DNA from: Chryseobacterium gleum
GTDB taxonomy: Bacteria; Bacteroidota; Bacteroidia; Flavobacteriales_D; Sanyastnellaceae
DNA: 6,889 nucleotides
Direction: 5' to 3'
NCBI GenBank assembly: GCA_945883885.1
Contig: CAMCYM010000090.1
Span: forward strand, 1 to 6,889
Shown here: one piece after another, positions 5,646-6,889 of the stretch
Layout: every line of letters begins with the position of its first letter
Numbering within the stretch: position 1 is the stretch's first letter
The notes under the pieces: model-generated
Seen by the model: only the letters and a program-made list of their open reading frames with translations
Database searches by the model: none
Told to the model about the DNA's origin: nothing
Position numbers and translations under genes: made by a program

Positions 5646-6146
5646 ATGCAAGAAATTCTGCGAAGCCTCTCCTTCGTTGCAGTGATCGCTGCAGCCCCCT
5701 TTGTTTCTGTAGGTCAACAAGCCGAGTACGACGCCTCCGTGAAAAAAGCGTTGGACAAGGCGGATTTGAAGTATGAAATCGACGATGATGGCGATTTCAA
5801 ACTCGTCATCGGGCTCGGCGAAGGGCGCACACAATTGGCTTTTGTGTACAGCAATGTCCTCACCTATGATGACGTTTCTGTGCGCACAATCATGTCACCG
5901 GTCAAGGTGGCAGACACCCGGGAGGAACTCGATGCCGATTTGCTCTACCAGTTGCTCGTGGAGAACGGCGAGAACAAAATCGGCAGCTGGGAAATTATCG
6001 AAGCCCCTGATGGCAAGCGGATGGTGCAGTACGTGGTCAAGGCCCCCTTGGACTTGAACTCAGAAGAGTTGCGGTCCATGATCGGGCTTGCCGCGGTTGC
6101 TGCGGACCAAGTGGAGCGCAAGATTTCGACGGAGGACACGTACTGA
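5646..6146 (+). CDS. YbjN-like protein with N-terminal signal peptide
   Basis: Protein of 166 residues. Residues 1-23 (MQEILRSLSFVAVIAAAPFV plus SVG) form a hydrophobic export signal; cleavage probably falls just before QQAEYD. The remainder resembles YbjN-type domains, which share a fold with type III secretion chaperones: an initial helix (ASVKKALDKADLKYEIDDDG), strands FKLVIGLGEG, RTQLAFVYSNVLTYDDV and VRTIMSPV, a helix DADLLYQLLVENGENKIGSW, then KRMVQYVVKAPLD and a final helix ending AAVAADQVERKI. The pattern is that of small proteins frequent in Bacteroidota, of unknown role. Export would place it in the periplasm, unlike E. coli YbjN. The gene stands alone: the broken DUF3825 gene ends 30 bp before and the next gene starts 111 bp after. 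The family call is by pattern only. Confidence 0.72.
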   Translation: MQEILRSLSFVAVIAAAPFVSVGQQAEYDASVKKALDKADLKYEIDDDGDFKLVIGLGEGRTQLAFVYSNVLTYDDVSVRTIMSPVKVADTREELDADLLYQLLVENGENKIGSWEIIEAPDGKRMVQYVVKAPLDLNSEELRSMIGLAAVAADQVERKISTEDTY

Positions 6147-6147
6147 A

Positions 6148-6179
6148 GCCGGGGGAGTTCGAAACTCCTGTGAGCCGGC
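6148..6179 (+). other. Nested hairpin after the YbjN-like gene
   Basis: An outer stem GCCGG/CCGGC (6148-6152 with 6175-6179) encloses an inner stem GGAGTT/AACTCC (6154-6159 with 6163-6168) with a 3-nt CGA loop; the bulged side is TGTGAG. It starts 2 nt after the YbjN-like stop. Only GTTT follows, so it is a poor intrinsic terminator by T tract, but it could mark or protect the mRNA 3' end. Confidence 0.45.
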
Positions 6180-6245
6180 GTTTCGATGCAGCCAATCGCG
6201 CGGAAGGTGCTTTCCCGGCGAGGTAACTCCATAGCGCCCTTGTCG

Positions 6246-6253
6246 TAAACTTG
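6246..6253 (+). promoter_or_regulatory. Possible -7 box of the lipoprotein gene
   Basis: TAAACTTG differs from TAnnTTTG at one base and ends exactly 4 nt before the ATG at 6258. No convincing -33 element lies 17-23 nt upstream. If used, the transcript would begin at or next to the start codon. Confidence 0.3.
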
Positions 6254-6257
6254 ATTC

Positions 6258-6889
6258 ATGAAAGGTCTGTGCGTTCCCTTCGTTCTCGCAGTGTGTGCAT
6301 TCGGCTGTACAACTGCCACATATGAACTCAACGAGGATATCGGGGTTCAAGGTGAATGGACTCCGGAGTTTGCAATGCCTTTGGGGTCTGTTACCATGGA
6401 TTTGGACGGGTTAGAGGCTTGGTTAGACACCGAGGATTTTGTCCAAAATGAGGCCGGCACGGAGTTCGTCTATGTGCGCTCCATTCCCCTGTTTGATGTC
6501 GGAGCAGATGACCTGTTGACGTGGGGGCCAGAAAACGCATCCATCGTGCATGGATTTTCGTCGGCCGAAGCGGCTGCATTGAATGCCACTCCCGACGGGA
6601 ATTCAGTGAATGTGAGTTTTGAATCAACTTTCGACGTGGGAGGGGGATTAGGTTGCTCGGTGGAGGAGGCTGTGTTTGCGGGCGGAAGTCTGGTGGTTTC
6701 GTGTGTGGTTGAGGGGCCGGTGGGCGGTTCCATTGGGGTAACATTGCCGACCTTGGTGCTGGATGGCATGCCTGTGGAAGTGCAGTGTGCGGTCGGTGGG
6801 TCCGTGCAGGTGCCCCTTGCCGGATGTACTTGGAATTTGGCAAGCCCCATTCCGGCTGAGTTTTCCCTCAATGCCATTCCAGGACCCGG
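6258..6889 (+). CDS. Uncharacterised lipoprotein, Bacteroidota type (3' truncated by window)
   Basis: The frame is open from ATG 6258 to the window end (210 codons). It starts MKGLCVPFVLAVCAFGCTTA: a short signal with a lipobox-like AFGC, making Cys17 the probable lipid-modified residue, so export and attachment to a membrane are predicted. After it comes GVQGEWTPEFAMPLGSVTMD and then RSIPLFDVGADDLL, which resemble the WxPxxAxPL start and alternating strand pattern of many uncharacterised Bacteroidota outer-membrane lipoproteins. The rest is rich in Gly, Val, Ser and short beta-type strands, with further cysteines (GLGCS, VVSCV, VQCAV, AGCTW). I recognise no named family, enzyme motif or SusD-like feature. 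The C-terminus is missing, so total length is unknown. Lipobox position -2 being Phe is unusual but tolerated. Confidence 0.75.
   Translation, partial: MKGLCVPFVLAVCAFGCTTATYELNEDIGVQGEWTPEFAMPLGSVTMDLDGLEAWLDTEDFVQNEAGTEFVYVRSIPLFDVGADDLLTWGPENASIVHGFSSAEAAALNATPDGNSVNVSFESTFDVGGGLGCSVEEAVFAGGSLVVSCVVEGPVGGSIGVTLPTLVLDGMPVEVQCAVGGSVQVPLAGCTWNLASPIPAEFSLNAIPGP

Noticed and set aside
5617..5685. ATG at 5617 giving MKRFSIILAACKKF, which looks like a signal peptide start
   Set aside because: It is out of frame with the YbjN-like protein and ends after 22 codons; the ATG at 5646 already gives a complete hydrophobic signal, so no frameshift is needed.

Overview
The window looks like chromosomal backbone of a fairly GC-rich member of the Bacteroidota, probably near Flavobacteriales. 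Four things point there: the dnaE-trxA-DUF58 gene order; the lemA-TPM-TPM cluster; exact or near matches to the Bacteroidota -7 promoter box (TAnnTTTG); and the absence of clear Shine-Dalgarno sequences ahead of the start codons. All genes read on the + strand. No mobile element, CRISPR array or phage module is visible.

Layout. Positions 1-1061 hold the C-terminal part of DNA polymerase III alpha (dnaE), cut by the window start. Thioredoxin (trxA, 1130-1447) and a soluble DUF58 protein (1449-2393) follow, the last two being 1 bp apart. A single tRNA-Asp(GTC) at 2510-2586 has its own consensus promoter and a strong intrinsic terminator. Next is a tight three-gene cluster (2661-4468): a LemA membrane protein, a small soluble TPM-domain protein, and a secreted, membrane-anchored TPM-domain protein with a glycine-rich tail. 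The 232-bp gap after it contains a candidate 33-residue membrane peptide and a terminator-like hairpin.

The second half is less conserved. A DUF3825 gene (4701 onward) is split by an in-frame TGA: the family's usual C-terminal segment, including MAYNNAR, continues in the same frame after the stop. An exported YbjN-like protein (5646-6146) and the first 210 codons of an uncharacterised lipoprotein (6258 to the window end) follow.

How the genes fit together. dnaE/trxA/DUF58 is replication plus redox housekeeping with a vWA-like adaptor protein. LemA and the TPM proteins form a recognisable cell-envelope module of unclear biochemistry. The rest are single envelope or hypothetical genes, several with near-consensus -7 boxes ending exactly 4 nt before the ATG, which suggests leaderless transcripts. 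I see no convincing new multi-gene system. The items most worth a second look are the interrupted DUF3825 gene, the small membrane ORF and the leaderless-promoter pattern.
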